From Thioglobus_B sp964403565 (lineage in GTDB: Bacteria > Pseudomonadota > Gammaproteobacteria > PS1 > Pseudothioglobaceae), in assembly GCA_964403565.1 (NCBI GenBank), contig CAYOFV010000002.1, positions 15,994 through 79,993 of the forward strand: 64,000 bases of DNA. Direction: 5' to 3'. Below, in pieces: positions 1 through 12,474 of this stretch. Made by a program: the position numbers and the translations under genes. The notes beneath the pieces were generated by a model that was not told the DNA's origin, did not search any database, and saw only the letters and a program-made list of their open reading frames with translations. How positions within the stretch are numbered: position 1 is the first letter of the stretch; each line of letters begins with the position of its first letter.

Positions 1-1
1 T

Positions 2-628
2 GATTATCGTTATTTTCCAGATCCAGACTTACTTCCAGTTGAAATACCTGATGAGCTTTTAGTGCAAATTAAACAAGATCTACCTGAATTGCCGCAAGAG
101 AAAAAACAACGTTTTGTGGATGATTTAGGTTTAAGCGAATATGATGCAGATATCCTAACTTCGCAAAAGACTTTGGCTGATTATTTTGAGGCAATGCTTG
201 AAGATAATAATAATGCTAAGTTATGTGCAAACTGGGTTATGGGAGAATTGTCAGCTGCACTTAATCGAGAGCAAATCGAAATTTATAATTCACCAATTTC
301 AGCGCAAAATCTATCACAATTGGTACTTAGAATTAGCGATGATACAATTTCAGGCAAGATTGCTAAAGATGTATTTAAAGCCATGTGGGATGGTGAAGGC
401 AGTGCAGATGAGATTATTGATTCCAAAGGTCTTAAACAAATGACAGACACTGGTGAAATTGAAGCAATTGTTGATGAGATTATTGCTAATAATCAAGCAC
501 AAGTGGAGCAATTTAAATCAGGCAATGAAAAGATTTTAGGGTTTTTTGTTGGTCAGGCTATGAAGGCTACTGGTGGCAAGGCTAATCCGAAAATAATTAA
601 CGAGTTATTGCGCTCAAAGCTTAGCTAA
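2..628 (+). CDS. gatB: Aspartyl/glutamyl-tRNA amidotransferase subunit B, C-terminal part
   Basis: The window opens inside this gene; about 208 C-terminal residues are visible, beginning [15 protein letters not shown], the junction typical of GatB between the kinase-like core and the tail. The rest is the helical GatB/YqeY tail that holds tRNA. GatB with GatA and GatC amidates Glu-tRNA(Gln) and/or Asp-tRNA(Asn). The frame is open from base 2, so the GTG at 62 is internal and not a start. gatC and gatA probably lie upstream, outside the window. It converges with the M50 protease gene. Confidence 0.93.
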   Translation, partial: DYRYFPDPDLLPVEIPDELLVQIKQDLPELPQEKKQRFVDDLGLSEYDADILTSQKTLADYFEAMLEDNNNAKLCANWVMGELSAALNREQIEIYNSPISAQNLSQLVLRISDDTISGKIAKDVFKAMWDGEGSADEIIDSKGLKQMTDTGEIEAIVDEIIANNQAQVEQFKSGNEKILGFFVGQAMKATGGKANPKIINELLRSKLS

Positions 629-646
629 GGTCTCTTATAGGTACTC

Positions 647-1309
647 TTAAGCCAACAGGCTGTATATAAGATCTACAATATTTAATCCAGATATTGAACT
701 AAGAAGTATAAGTATTTCTGAAACTATTGGCCAAATAACAAGTTTGAACACACCAATATATAAAAGACCAATCAAAATAAACAAACCGTATGGCTCTAAT
801 TGGTCGTATTGGTAAGATAGTTTATTTGGCAATATTGAGCTAACTACACGACCACCATCAAGTGGAGGTATTGGCAAAAGATTAAATACCGCAAGTAAAA
901 TATTTACAAATATTCCAGCACCGCCCATAAGTACTAGTGCAGGAATATCTAAGTTGTTCGCAACTGCTACAATAATTAACCAAATAATTGCCATTATAAA
1001 ATTAACTCCTGGTCCGGCAATAGCTACCCAAAACATATCGGATTTAGGGTTTCTAAGTGCATTTTGATTAACTGGAACTGGCTTGGCCCAGCCAAATATA
1101 AACCCAGCAGAAATAATATATAGCAAAGCTGGAACCGCTATGGTGCCGATAGGGTCAATATGTTTAATTGGATTGAGAGTAAGTCTCCCCATCATTTTTG
1201 CAGAGCCATCGCCAAGTTTGTTGGCCATCCATCCATGTGCTACTTCGTGCACGGTTATGGCAAATAGTATAGGTATTGCCCAAATTAAAATAGTTAAAAT
1301 ATCGCTCAT
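647..1309 (-). CDS. Site-2 protease family (M50) membrane metalloprotease
   Basis: A 220-residue, multi-spanning membrane protein. Residues 21-25 are HEVAH, the zinc-binding HExxH placed within the first membrane segment, and NLLPIPPLDGGR at 143-154 supplies the second conserved site with the third zinc ligand, Asp151. This is the minimal M50B fold without a PDZ domain, so it is not RseP. The substrate is unknown. It is divergent from proS with about 50 bp between the start codons. The start ATG gives a normal N-terminus directly before the first hydrophobic segment. Confidence 0.88.
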   Translation of the reverse strand: MSDILTILIWAIPILFAITVHEVAHGWMANKLGDGSAKMMGRLTLNPIKHIDPIGTIAVPALLYIISAGFIFGWAKPVPVNQNALRNPKSDMFWVAIAGPGVNFIMAIIWLIIVAVANNLDIPALVLMGGAGIFVNILLAVFNLLPIPPLDGGRVVSSILPNKLSYQYDQLEPYGLFILIGLLYIGVFKLVIWPIVSEILILLSSISGLNIVDLIYSLLA

Positions 1310-1358
1310 TAGGTAAAATCACAAAAGTTATACGTTAATTATACAAAAGCTTTTTGCA

Positions 1359-3041
1359 ATGAAAACAACTGATCTACTAATACCAACTCAAAAAGAAGCA
1401 CCAAATGATGCACAAATTATCTCGCATCAACTTATGATTCGTGCAGGCCTTATATCTAAACTAGCATCAGGACTTTATTCTTACTTGCCAATAGGTCTAC
1501 GTATTGTGCAAAAGGTAGAGAAGATTATTCGTGAAGAGATGAATAAATCTGGAGCACAAGAGGTGCTTATGCCAGTTGCTCAGCCTGCTGAGCTATGGCA
1601 AGAATCAGGTAGATGGGAGTTTTATGGTCCTGAGCTTCTACGCTTTAAAGATAGGCACGATAGGGATTTTTGTCTAGGTCCAACTCATGAAGAGGTAATT
1701 ACTAATTTGGCTAGCCAATATTTGCGTAGTTATAAACAATTGCCGATGAATTTTTATCAAATTCAAACCAAGTTCCGTGATGAGATTCGCCCAAGATTTG
1801 GGGTGATGCGTTCTCGTGAATTTATTATGAAAGATGCGTATTCTTTCCATATTGATCAAGATTCATTGCAGGAAACTTATGATGTTATGCATAAAACATA
1901 CTGCAATATTTTTGATCGACTAAATCTTGACTACCGTCCAGTTCTTGCCGATAGTGGAGCAATTGGTGGAGATTCGTCACATGAGTTTCATGTATTAGCT
2001 GATAGCGGGGAAGATGCAATTTGTTTTTCTGATGGGTCAGATTATGCGGCAAATATTGAAAAAGTAGCTTTTGCAAAGATGGGTAAGACTTGCACCCCAA
2101 GTAAAACTGAAGAAAAAGTATTAACTAAAAAAATTACTAGTATTGAGGATGTGGCTACATTCTTAGATGTAGAGCAATCAGAATGCGTAAAAACACTAAT
2201 TATCAAAACCAGTGACGACTTTAAAGCTTTGTCACTGCGTGGTGATCATGATTTGAATGAAGTTAAAGTGCAAAATATGTTTGGTGATTTTGACTTTGCT
2301 ATAGATGATGAGATTAAAGAGTTAAATCTTAAAAAAGGTTTTATTGGCATTAATGATCTAGGTATTGATTTAATCGTTGATTATTCGGCAAGCATTATGT
2401 GTGATTTTGTTTGTGGTGCTAATGAGTGGGATCATCATTTGATAGGGGCTAATTGGAGCAATGTTGAATTTAGTGAAGCTGATATTCGTAATGCTGTAGA
2501 AGGAGATACTTCTCCTGATGGCAAGGGAAATTTAGTTATTAAGCGTGGAATTGAGGTTGGTCATATTTTCCAACTTGGTGATAAATACTCAAAAGCTATG
2601 AATGCTAATGTAATTGGCGAATCTGGCAAAGCAGTAACAACTACAATGGGATGTTATGGAATTGGTGTAACACGTGTGGTAGCTGCGGCAATTGAGCAAA
2701 ATCATGACGATAGAGGAATTATATTCCCAGAGTCAATTGCACCGTTTCAATTGGTTATTGTACCAATCAACTACAACAAATCTACCAGAGTAAAAGACTT
2801 GGCTGATGATCTTTACAATAAGTGTTTAGATGCCGGTATTGAAGTGTTGCTTGATAATCGTAAAGAGCGTGCAGGTATTATGTTTGCAGACTCTGAGCTG
2901 TTAGGCATTCCGCATCGTATGGTAATAAGCGACACTCATGCTGACAATGGTAATGTTGAGTACAAATCTAGAAGTGTTAGTGACAAAATTGAAGTTAAGT
3001 TTGATGATGCGCTAGAGTTTATTCAAAACAAGTTAGCTTAG
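1359..3041 (+). CDS. proS: Prolyl-tRNA synthetase
   Basis: A 560-residue class II aminoacyl-tRNA synthetase that charges tRNA(Pro). Motif 2 is in the [17 protein letters not shown] stretch and motif 3 in [17 protein letters not shown]. Between them lies the inserted editing domain typical of the bacterial-type enzyme, and the anticodon-binding domain is C-terminal. Length agrees with the E. coli enzyme (572). Its TAG stop overlaps the GTG start of psd by one base, so the two are probably translationally coupled. Confidence 0.97.
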   Translation: MKTTDLLIPTQKEAPNDAQIISHQLMIRAGLISKLASGLYSYLPIGLRIVQKVEKIIREEMNKSGAQEVLMPVAQPAELWQESGRWEFYGPELLRFKDRHDRDFCLGPTHEEVITNLASQYLRSYKQLPMNFYQIQTKFRDEIRPRFGVMRSREFIMKDAYSFHIDQDSLQETYDVMHKTYCNIFDRLNLDYRPVLADSGAIGGDSSHEFHVLADSGEDAICFSDGSDYAANIEKVAFAKMGKTCTPSKTEEKVLTKKITSIEDVATFLDVEQSECVKTLIIKTSDDFKALSLRGDHDLNEVKVQNMFGDFDFAIDDEIKELNLKKGFIGINDLGIDLIVDYSASIMCDFVCGANEWDHHLIGANWSNVEFSEADIRNAVEGDTSPDGKGNLVIKRGIEVGHIFQLGDKYSKAMNANVIGESGKAVTTTMGCYGIGVTRVVAAAIEQNHDDRGIIFPESIAPFQLVIVPINYNKSTRVKDLADDLYNKCLDAGIEVLLDNRKERAGIMFADSELLGIPHRMVISDTHADNGNVEYKSRSVSDKIEVKFDDALEFIQNKLA

Positions 3042-3853
3042 TGATATTTCTACAATACATTATTCCTCAGCATTGGCTTTCAAAGTTAATGTATCGCATA
3101 ACTCGTATTGAAAATAATATTTTTAAAAACAACTTTACTCGCTGGTTTGTAAAGCAGTATCAGGTAAATTTAGCTGAAGCAAAACGTGAAAATATCCAAG
3201 ACTATAAACACTTTAATGATTTTTTTACCCGCTCTTTAAAACCAAATGCTAGAGAAATTGGAGTTAGTGATATTATCTGCCCGGTTGATGGGTCTGTTTC
3301 GCAATTAGGTAATATTAATAATTCGAGCATTATTCAAGCTAAAGGTAAGAGCTATAGTGTTAAAACATTACTGGCAGGAGATAAAAACTCCCAATTATTT
3401 GATAGTGGATATTTTGCTACAATTTACTTATCGCCAAGTAACTATCATAGAATACACACGCCATTTTCAGGAAAGTTGTTATCTATGGACTACATCCCTG
3501 GAGATTTATTTTCTGTAAATCAAAACACAGTAAATAGTGTTAATAATTTATTTGCTCGCAATGAAAGAGTAGTTTGTTATTTTGCAACTGAGTTCGGCAC
3601 TTGCGCATTTATTCTAGTTGGTGCAATATTTGTTGGCTCTATGCAAACTGTGTGGCATGGTCAAATTAACCCGCCATATAAAAAACAAGTTCAACATTTT
3701 GATTACCAAGATAAAGATATATTTCTCAACAAAGGTGATGAAATGGGTAGATTTAATATGGGCTCAACCATTATTATGCTTATGCCGAATAAGGATAATA
3801 ACTTTAACCTTTCCTCTGGACAAAAGGTTAAGATGGGTCAAAACTTAATTTGA
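3041..3853 (+). CDS. psd: Phosphatidylserine decarboxylase proenzyme
   Basis: A 270-residue proenzyme that makes phosphatidylethanolamine at the inner membrane. The expected Asp83 (PVDGSV), His139 (YHRIHTPF) and Gly241-Ser242 (NMGST, the autocleavage site that gives the pyruvoyl group) are present. It starts with GTG overlapping the proS stop by one base; the N-terminus IFLQYIIPQHWLSKL matches the family. The TGA stop is made partly by the first bases of the MITE at 3852, so the repeat was inserted at the very end of the gene without clear loss of conserved sequence. Confidence 0.95.
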   Translation: MIFLQYIIPQHWLSKLMYRITRIENNIFKNNFTRWFVKQYQVNLAEAKRENIQDYKHFNDFFTRSLKPNAREIGVSDIICPVDGSVSQLGNINNSSIIQAKGKSYSVKTLLAGDKNSQLFDSGYFATIYLSPSNYHRIHTPFSGKLLSMDYIPGDLFSVNQNTVNSVNNLFARNERVVCYFATEFGTCAFILVGAIFVGSMQTVWHGQINPPYKKQVQHFDYQDKDIFLNKGDEMGRFNMGSTIIMLMPNKDNNFNLSSGQKVKMGQNLI

Positions 3854-4014
3854 GACCTTTGCATAAATATGAATAATCATCAAAACACCATCTCCTACCA
3901 ACTTAAGTATTTTATTAAAATCTGCCGAAGCCCTGCTGGGACTGACTTTAATAAAATACCCAATTTAGCAAAATCTATCATTTTGCTAATCACCCATATT
4001 TATGCAAAGGTCTC
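3852..4014. repeat. MITE-like element with 20-bp perfect terminal inverted repeats
   Basis: The ends are perfect 20-bp inverted repeats, GAGACCTTTGCATAAATATG at 3852-3871 and its reverse complement at 3995-4014. The element is flanked by 5-bp direct repeats AATTT (3847-3851 and 4015-4019), as expected for a target duplication. Inside are two more perfect hairpins: 13-bp arms at 3907-3919/3947-3959 and 10-bp arms at 3965-3974/3980-3989. There is no coding capacity. The GAGACCTTTGCA tip resembles IS5-family ends (recalled, not searched). It sits exactly between two convergent stop codons. Confidence 0.88.
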
Positions 4015-4017
4015 AAT

Positions 4018-5268
4018 TTAAGAGTCTAATTTAGTTAGTTTTACTAACTTTATAGCCTTGTCCGATATTTGCATAATCTCAATTAAAATATTATCTATTT
4101 TCAGGCTAATATCGCGTTTTGGAATGGTCTGAAGTTCTTCAAGTATTAAACCGTTAAGGGTTTTTGCTTTGGTTACAGAAAGATTTACTTTTAGTATTGA
4201 GTTTATTTCACGAATACTAATACGCGGATCAACCAAATAGTTTCCATCTTTTTGTTTTGAAATCTCAGCAATACTTTCACTTTGATTGGAGGTAAACTGA
4301 CCAACAATCTCTTCTAGAATATCTTCTAAAACAATCATTCCACGAACCTCTCCATACTCATCAACCACCAAACCTAGACGACGCTTATCTTTTTGAAAGT
4401 GGTCTAGTTGATTGGCAAGAGATGTGCCTTCGGGAACAAAATAAGGTTTGCGAATTAGTTTATGCACTTCTTCAATACTAAATTCACCTTTAGCATAAAG
4501 GTTAACAATATCGCGCATATGAATAACACCGGTTATATTGTCAGCCTGATCCTCATAAGTTAGTAGTCGAGTATGTTGGATGCGCTTGAATTGATCTAAA
4601 AGTGCATCATTATTATTGATATCAACACTAATTAACTCGTGTCTTGGAATCATAATATCTTCAACTTTTACTTTTTCAAGGTCAATGATATTAAGCAGCA
4701 TTTTTTGATAATTTGAAGCAATAATAGGCTTTGCTTCATTTACCACCATTTTTAACTCTTCAGAGCTAATCTCGCCATCTGTACTTTTGCTATTTACCCC
4801 AAGTATTTTTAATATAACTTCACTTAGTTTTGATATAACCCAAACAAAAGGTTTAAATAGTTGTATTAAAGCCTGAATGATGCCGGATGCTGGAAGGGCA
4901 ATTTTTTCTGGATTTTTTGCAGCAAAGGTTTTAGGTGTAGTCTCGGCAAAAATTAATATCACAAAAGTAAGGATAATAGAGGCATACACAACTGAACCTT
5001 CGCCCCAAAGCTTAATAGCTAAAATTGTTGCAATTGATGATGCAAAGATATTAACAAAATTATTTCCAAGTAGGATGGTTCCTATTAGATGATCAAGATC
5101 ATTTAATAGTTTTTCTGTGCGTTTAGCACTTTTGTTATCTTTACTTAAAGCCTTGAGGCGATAGCGATTAATCGCCATCATTGAGGTTTCAGAGCTAGAG
5201 AAAAATGCAGAGGCTAGTATTAATCCAAATAGAATAATACTAAGCCAAAAAGTTGAAAGTGATTCCAA
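4018..5268 (-). CDS. CorB/CorC-type CNNM transporter (DUF21-CBS-CorC_HlyC)
   Basis: A 416-residue inner-membrane protein. Residues 1 to about 180 form the DUF21/CNNM membrane domain (starts with a hydrophobic segment then SAFFSSSETSMMAINRYR); a pair of CBS domains follows at about 200-320 (MIPRHELISVD, GLVVDEYGEVRGMIVLEDI), and a CorC_HlyC domain ends the protein. Families of this layout are linked to magnesium efflux. The TAA stop overlaps the AATTT direct repeat flanking the MITE. The E. coli counterpart is YfjD/CorB; a symbol is withheld because paralogues are common. Confidence 0.9.
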   Translation of the reverse strand: MESLSTFWLSIILFGLILASAFFSSSETSMMAINRYRLKALSKDNKSAKRTEKLLNDLDHLIGTILLGNNFVNIFASSIATILAIKLWGEGSVVYASIILTFVILIFAETTPKTFAAKNPEKIALPASGIIQALIQLFKPFVWVISKLSEVILKILGVNSKSTDGEISSEELKMVVNEAKPIIASNYQKMLLNIIDLEKVKVEDIMIPRHELISVDINNNDALLDQFKRIQHTRLLTYEDQADNITGVIHMRDIVNLYAKGEFSIEEVHKLIRKPYFVPEGTSLANQLDHFQKDKRRLGLVVDEYGEVRGMIVLEDILEEIVGQFTSNQSESIAEISKQKDGNYLVDPRISIREINSILKVNLSVTKAKTLNGLILEELQTIPKRDISLKIDNILIEIMQISDKAIKLVKLTKLDS

Positions 5269-5303
5269 TCAGGTTTTAATTGATAATTAAATTATCTTTA
5301 AGT

Positions 5304-7711
<2,408 letters not shown>

Positions 7712-7731
7712 GTTTGCCTTGTATAAAAGTT

Positions 7732-7765
7732 AAAAAACCCTCTTCAAATATAAATCTGAAGAAGG
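7732..7765 (-). terminator. Intrinsic terminator between dnaK and dnaJ
   Basis: Read on the minus strand, a 9-bp stem with one G-U pair (CCTTCTTCA/TGAAGAGGG), a 10-nt loop, then six T. It lies after the dnaK stop and before the dnaJ start, so it would end or attenuate the dnaK transcript. Confidence 0.85.
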
Positions 7766-7790
7766 TAATTTGTGATTGATTTATTAATGA

Positions 7791-9704
7791 TTATTTATCG
7801 TCTTTAACTTCTTCAAAGTCTGCATCTACAACATCATCACCTGCATCTGTAGCACCAGAAGCATCAGCTGCGCCATCAGTAGAAGCTTTAGCTTGTGCCT
7901 TTTGTGCTAAAGGTTGAGCTTTCTCACTTAAGTTTTGTACTTTAGTGTCAATTGCTTCTTTGTCATCACCTTTAACTGCCTCTTCTAGTTCTGAGATTGC
8001 CGCTTCGATTGCAGATTTTTCATCATCAGATACTTCATCTTTTAACTCATCCATACTTTGTTTAGTTGTATGAATTAAAGTGTCAGCCATATTTCTAGCA
8101 GTAACTAATTCTTGGAATTTTTTATCCTCATCAGCATGTGCTTCAGCATCTTTAATCATCTTCTCAACTTCATCCTCACTTAAGCCAGATGAGGCCTTGA
8201 TAGTGATAGATTGCTCTTTACCAGTGTTTTTGTCTTTAGCAGAAACATTTAGAATGCCGTCAGAATCAATATCTAAAGTCACTTCAATTTGTGGTGTGCC
8301 TTTAGGAGCGGCATCAATACCTTCTAAGTTGAATTGACCAAGCGATTTGTTAGCTGATGCAACTTCACGCTCACCTTGAAGAACATGAACTGTTACAGCT
8401 GATTGATTGTCTGCTGCAGTTGAGAATATCTGCGATGCATTAGTTGGAATCGTAGTATTTTTCTCAATTAGTTTAGTCATAACACCACCCATAGTTTCAA
8501 TACCTAGAGATAGTGGAGTTACGTCTAATAGCAATACATCTTTTACATCACCACCTAATACACCTGCTTGAATTGCAGCACCCATTGCCACCGCTTCATC
8601 AGGATTTACATCTTTTTTAGGTTCTTTGCCGAAAAATTCTTTTACTTTCTCTTGTACTTTAGGCATACGAGTTGAGCCACCAACAATAATTACCTCATTA
8701 ATATCGCTAGCTGAAAGATCAGCATCGTTCAATGCTGTTTGACATGGGTCAATTGAGCGTTGGATTAGGTCTTCAACTAAAGATTCAAGCTTAGAGCGAG
8801 TAATCTTAATATTCATATGTTTAGGGCCAGACGCATCTGCTGTTACATATGGTAGGTTAACTTCAGTTTGCTCAGAAGAAGAAAGTTCAATCTTAGCTTT
8901 TTCTGCAGCTTCTTTAAGTCTTTGCAGAGCCATAGCATCATTTGCAAGATCAACACCTTGGTCTTTTTTAAATTCATCAACTAGGAAGTTGATAATTCTT
9001 TGATCAAAGTCCTCACCGCCTAGGAATGTATCACCATTAGTTGATAATACTTCAAAGTGTTTTTCACCATCGATATCTTCCATTTCAATGATTGACACGT
9101 CAAACGTACCACCACCAAGGTCGTATACAGCGATAGTCTTATCACCTTTAAGTTTATCAACACCATAAGCAAGTGCAGCAGCAGTTGGTTCGTTAATAAT
9201 ACGCTTTACTTCAAGGCCAGCAATCTTGCCAGCATCTTTAGTTGCTTGACGTTGTGAGTCATTAAAGTATGCTGGAACTGTAATAACAGCTTCAGTTACT
9301 TTTTCGCCAAGATAGTCTTCAGCGGTTTGTTTCATTTTGCCAATTACTTTTGCTGAGATCTCAGGTGCAGCCATTTTCTTACCATTAACTTCAACCCAAG
9401 CATCGCCATTGTCAGCTTTAACAATTTTATATGGCACAAGATTAATATCTTTTTGTACTGCTTCTTCGTCAAAACGACGACCGATTAAACGCTTAATTGC
9501 ATATAAAGTGTTTTCTGGATTAGTTACTGCTTGACGCTTAGCTGGTTGACCAACTAGAATCTCTTCAGAATCTTTTGGATAAGCAACAACAGATGGGGTA
9601 GTGCGATCACCCTCAGAATTTTCAATAATTTTAACTGTATCGCCATCCATAACAGCAACACATGAGTTTGTTGTTCCTAAATCAATACCAATAATCTTTG
9701 ACAT
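7791..9704 (-). CDS. dnaK: Chaperone DnaK (Hsp70)
   Basis: A 637-residue Hsp70. The nucleotide-binding domain starts [16 protein letters not shown] and has the phosphate-2 loop [11 protein letters not shown]; the substrate-binding domain contains the [11 protein letters not shown] junction; the tail is a helical lid ending in an acidic stretch ([14 protein letters not shown]) as in DnaK. The RBS is AAGGAG (9711-9716 on the complement), 6 bases from the ATG. A sigma32-like heat-shock promoter lies just upstream. It forms the heat-shock pair with dnaJ; grpE is not in the window. Confidence 0.99.
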   Translation of the reverse strand: MSKIIGIDLGTTNSCVAVMDGDTVKIIENSEGDRTTPSVVAYPKDSEEILVGQPAKRQAVTNPENTLYAIKRLIGRRFDEEAVQKDINLVPYKIVKADNGDAWVEVNGKKMAAPEISAKVIGKMKQTAEDYLGEKVTEAVITVPAYFNDSQRQATKDAGKIAGLEVKRIINEPTAAALAYGVDKLKGDKTIAVYDLGGGTFDVSIIEMEDIDGEKHFEVLSTNGDTFLGGEDFDQRIINFLVDEFKKDQGVDLANDAMALQRLKEAAEKAKIELSSSEQTEVNLPYVTADASGPKHMNIKITRSKLESLVEDLIQRSIDPCQTALNDADLSASDINEVIIVGGSTRMPKVQEKVKEFFGKEPKKDVNPDEAVAMGAAIQAGVLGGDVKDVLLLDVTPLSLGIETMGGVMTKLIEKNTTIPTNASQIFSTAADNQSAVTVHVLQGEREVASANKSLGQFNLEGIDAAPKGTPQIEVTLDIDSDGILNVSAKDKNTGKEQSITIKASSGLSEDEVEKMIKDAEAHADEDKKFQELVTARNMADTLIHTTKQSMDELKDEVSDDEKSAIEAAISELEEAVKGDDKEAIDTKVQNLSEKAQPLAQKAQAKASTDGAADASGATDAGDDVVDADFEEVKDDK

Positions 9705-9734
9705 TTTTTACTCCTTGTTTTTGATATACCACCT

Positions 9735-9762
9735 ATATAGGGGTCAGTATTTTAATTTCAAG
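9735..9762 (-). promoter_or_regulatory. Sigma32-type heat-shock promoter of dnaK
   Basis: On the minus strand CTTGAAA (complement of 9756-9762), a 12-bp spacer, then CCCCTATAT (complement of 9735-9743). The known sigma32 consensus is CTTGAAA and CCCCATNT. The site lies about 30 bp upstream of the dnaK start codon. Confidence 0.88.
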
Positions 9763-9779
9763 GATTATTTGTAAAAAAA

Positions 9780-10256
9780 CTAAAGATTGTTTTTTAGTAG
9801 GGATTCAACTGAACTAGGCACAAATTTAGACACATCTCCACCAAGAGATAAAATCTCTTTAACTAAAGATGAGGAAATATTGGCATATTGTTCAGCAGGG
9901 GTCATAAATATTGTTTCAATATTAGGATTAAGGTGTTTGTTCATACCTGAGAGTTGAAATTCGTATTCAAAATCAGATATCGCACGCAAACCACGTAATA
10001 TTACTTGGGCATTTTGTGTGGTTGCAAAATCAACCAATAGATTATCAAAACCAATAACTTCAACATTATCAATATCGCTTATCGCAGTTTTTGCAGCAGC
10101 TATTCTTGTGCCAATATCCAAAAAAGCTTGCTTTTTGCGATTTTGAGTAATGCCAATAATAACCTTGTCAAAAAGTTTTGATGCGCGACGTATAAGATCG
10201 ATATGTCCGTTAGTGATAGGGTCGAACGATCCTGGATAAATGGCGATCTTATTCAT
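9780..10256 (-). CDS. coaD: Phosphopantetheine adenylyltransferase
   Basis: A 158-residue nucleotidyltransferase that makes dephospho-CoA from 4'-phosphopantetheine and ATP. IAIYPGSFDPITNGHIDLI at the N-terminus carries the (T/H)xGH motif, and the ISSSLVKEI signature is near the C-terminus. The start is taken at MNKIAIYPG; an in-frame Met six residues upstream would add sequence outside the family. The ATG overlaps the rsmD TGA (ATGA), the usual rsmD-coaD arrangement, pointing to coupled translation. Confidence 0.97.
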   Translation of the reverse strand: MNKIAIYPGSFDPITNGHIDLIRRASKLFDKVIIGITQNRKKQAFLDIGTRIAAAKTAISDIDNVEVIGFDNLLVDFATTQNAQVILRGLRAISDFEYEFQLSGMNKHLNPNIETIFMTPAEQYANISSSLVKEILSLGGDVSKFVPSSVESLLKNNL

Positions 10257-10825
10257 AACACTTCCACAAGGCAATAAAAAACCATTCCTGAGTGCTTTTG
10301 TTTATTGATTTTGATTTTTTCTGAAAAATTTTCATTTAGAAAAGTATTGTTTATTTCAAACTCAGATTCTATATAGATTTTAGAACCAATAGTTACAAAA
10401 TCGTTGTTTTTAAGTAGTTTTAAGGCTTTTTTGATTAAATCTTTACCAAAAGGCGGGTCTAAAAACACTAAATCATAGAATTTGTTAGACTTTTTGGATA
10501 AAAAATTAAGAGCATCTTGATTAAAAATAGTAATTTTATTGGATTTTAAAATTTCTCTATTTTTTTCTAAATAATTAAATGCTTTAAAGTTTTTTTCAAT
10601 ACTTGTAATTGAATTAGCTCCACGCGAAAGAGCTTCAAAACTTAAGGCGCCACTACCAGAGAATAAATCTAAGAAGTTTTTATCGTATGATTCAAACTGA
10701 ATCCAGTTAAATAAAGTTTCGCGAACCTTGTTAGGTGTTGGTCTTAAGCCTTGAACATCGGGAAAGTTAAGTTTTCTACCCCGATGCTCGCCACCAATTA
10801 TTTGAAAGGTGTTGTTATTGGCCAA
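10253..10825 (-). CDS. rsmD: 16S rRNA (guanine966-N2)-methyltransferase
   Basis: A 190-residue SAM methyltransferase that modifies G966 of 16S rRNA. It shows RIIGGEHRGRKL-like residues at the start (here IIGGEHRGRKLNFP), VRETLFNW, the SAM loop DLFSGSGALSFEALSRGA and the catalytic LDPPF tetrapeptide. It overlaps coaD by four bases. The C-terminal half is more AT-rich and lysine-rich than usual, in keeping with the genome's base composition. Confidence 0.95.
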   Translation of the reverse strand: MANNNTFQIIGGEHRGRKLNFPDVQGLRPTPNKVRETLFNWIQFESYDKNFLDLFSGSGALSFEALSRGANSITSIEKNFKAFNYLEKNREILKSNKITIFNQDALNFLSKKSNKFYDLVFLDPPFGKDLIKKALKLLKNNDFVTIGSKIYIESEFEINNTFLNENFSEKIKINKQKHSGMVFYCLVEVL

Positions 10826-10834
10826 ATTAGATGT

Positions 10835-11365
10835 TTATTTTTTATAGGCGTCGTATGACTCTTGTAATTCTTTTTTAGCTTCTTCAGCACTACCCCAGCC
10901 ATCAATCTTAACCCACTTGCCTTCATCTAGGTCTTTATAGTAAGTAAAGAAGTGTTCAATCTGGTCTTTTAAAGTTGCACCAACATCATCAATACATTGA
11001 ATTTCATTATAAGATTTACAAAGTTTTCCAGTTGGAACAGCAAGAATTTTAGAATCTTTTCCAGCTTCGTCAGTCATACGTAAAACACCAATTGGACGCG
11101 CAGAAATCACACTGTCATGAATTAGTGGATAAGGAGTAATAACTAAAACATCAGCAGGATCACCATCATCTGCTAGAGTATCAGGAACAAATCCGTAGTT
11201 ACAAGGGTAGAACATTGGAGTAGAGATAAAACGATCTACAAACATCGCTCCAGTTTCTTTATCAATTTCATATTTAACCGGCGATGAATTCGCTGGAATT
11301 TCAATAATAACATTTACTTCTTCAGGAAGATTTCCTGCCGATACTGGTTTAAGACTATTTTGCAT
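10835..11365 (-). CDS. ppa: Inorganic pyrophosphatase, family I
   Basis: A 176-residue soluble enzyme that hydrolyses pyrophosphate. The active-site segment DDGDPADVLVITPYP contains the metal-binding aspartates; KYEIDKETGAMFVDRFI and the C-terminal YKDLDEGKWVKIDGW are typical of the bacterial family. Length equals the E. coli enzyme. Its first 11 bases overlap the end of rnd. Confidence 0.98.
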   Translation of the reverse strand: MQNSLKPVSAGNLPEEVNVIIEIPANSSPVKYEIDKETGAMFVDRFISTPMFYPCNYGFVPDTLADDGDPADVLVITPYPLIHDSVISARPIGVLRMTDEAGKDSKILAVPTGKLCKSYNEIQCIDDVGATLKDQIEHFFTYYKDLDEGKWVKIDGWGSAEEAKKELQESYDAYKK

Positions 11366-12389
11366 TTTTTAACTCTCCTTGTAAGATTTCGTAACGCCAC
11401 CCTTGGTTAAACTTAACACTTTGGTCGCCACGAATATATTGTAGTAATGATTTACCATTGGCAATAATACCGCTATCCAAATTATACGCATCTGCTTTTT
11501 GTTGGATAAGTTTTTGCAGTTCGTTTTTTCTTGCCTTTTCAGTAGCACTTGGCACTTTGTTTTTATTAATTTTTATACTGGTAGTAGTAATATTGTTGTC
11601 TTTTATAAAGCTATTAAAACTTGATCTTGCATCTTTTGATAGTTTTTCTCTACCTTGAGCATAGGAGATCAATTTCTCATCTGCCATAATCCATTTTCTT
11701 GGTTTGTTTTTGTTAATTGCTTGATACTCTCTCCACGCGGCAAGCTCTACAGCTAAGGCATGATGTTTGCGATTTATCTTATTTATACCTTTAACTTTTT
11801 TCCAAGCATCGGTTAATTTTGGTATATATGTATTAATGTTTAGTAGTTCTTGTGCATCTTCTTCTAGCCACTTGATTTTATTTTCTTTATTAAGTATCTC
11901 AGATAGATTGTGATAATTTTTTAGTAAGTATTTGACATCGTCTAATGCATATTTAATAGCACCTTCGGGCAATGGTCTAGTGGTCCAATCTAGTCTGGTA
12001 AATGCTTTATCTAAATAGATGTTTTGTAGCGATTCAGTTAATGCTTGGTAAGATACTTGCATTGGATAACCAGACATAGAGGCTGCAACTTGTGTATCAA
12101 ATAATTTGTAAGGCAGTTTTTTTGATAAATAAAATAAAGCTTCTATATCTTGCCTCGCTGAATGAACAATCCATAACGTGTCCTTGTTATACAGTTTGTT
12201 AAAAAGCGGTGTTAAATCTTTAATTGCTAAAACATCAATACAATCGATATGATTTTTTGTAGCAATCTGTACTAAACATAGTTGTGGATAGAATGTATTT
12301 ACACGCTTAAATTCAGTATCAACTGCCAACTCAGTATCAGTTTTAATATTACTGAGAAAATTATTTAATTCTGCACTTGTTTGTATCAT
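11355..12389 (-). CDS. rnd: Ribonuclease D
   Basis: A 344-residue 3'-5' exoribonuclease of the DEDD family involved in tRNA 3'-end maturation. The first exonuclease motif is AVDTEFKR, the third is ALDDVKYLL with the conserved Asp, and an HRDC domain follows from about residue 205 (RKHHALAVELAAWREYQA). It is divergent from ntrY with 85 bp between starts. The length is slightly shorter than E. coli RNase D (375), probably through a shortened second HRDC-like segment. Confidence 0.94.
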   Translation of the reverse strand: MIQTSAELNNFLSNIKTDTELAVDTEFKRVNTFYPQLCLVQIATKNHIDCIDVLAIKDLTPLFNKLYNKDTLWIVHSARQDIEALFYLSKKLPYKLFDTQVAASMSGYPMQVSYQALTESLQNIYLDKAFTRLDWTTRPLPEGAIKYALDDVKYLLKNYHNLSEILNKENKIKWLEEDAQELLNINTYIPKLTDAWKKVKGINKINRKHHALAVELAAWREYQAINKNKPRKWIMADEKLISYAQGREKLSKDARSSFNSFIKDNNITTTSIKINKNKVPSATEKARKNELQKLIQQKADAYNLDSGIIANGKSLLQYIRGDQSVKFNQGWRYEILQGELKNAK

Positions 12390-12474
12390 TGTTGTATTTT
12401 ATCAACAACTTGTGCAACTGCTTGATTTTTTATGAGATAATTCAGCTGAAAATGCAAAATTATAGAATTACATA

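Noticed and set aside
627..634. AAGGTCTC just after gatB as another MITE end
   Set aside because: Only eight bases match and the preceding bases do not continue the terminal repeat; chance is sufficient.
5270..5303. GATAATT/AATTATC inverted repeat after eno as a terminator
   Set aside because: The stem is only A-T pairs apart from one G-C and no T run follows in either direction.
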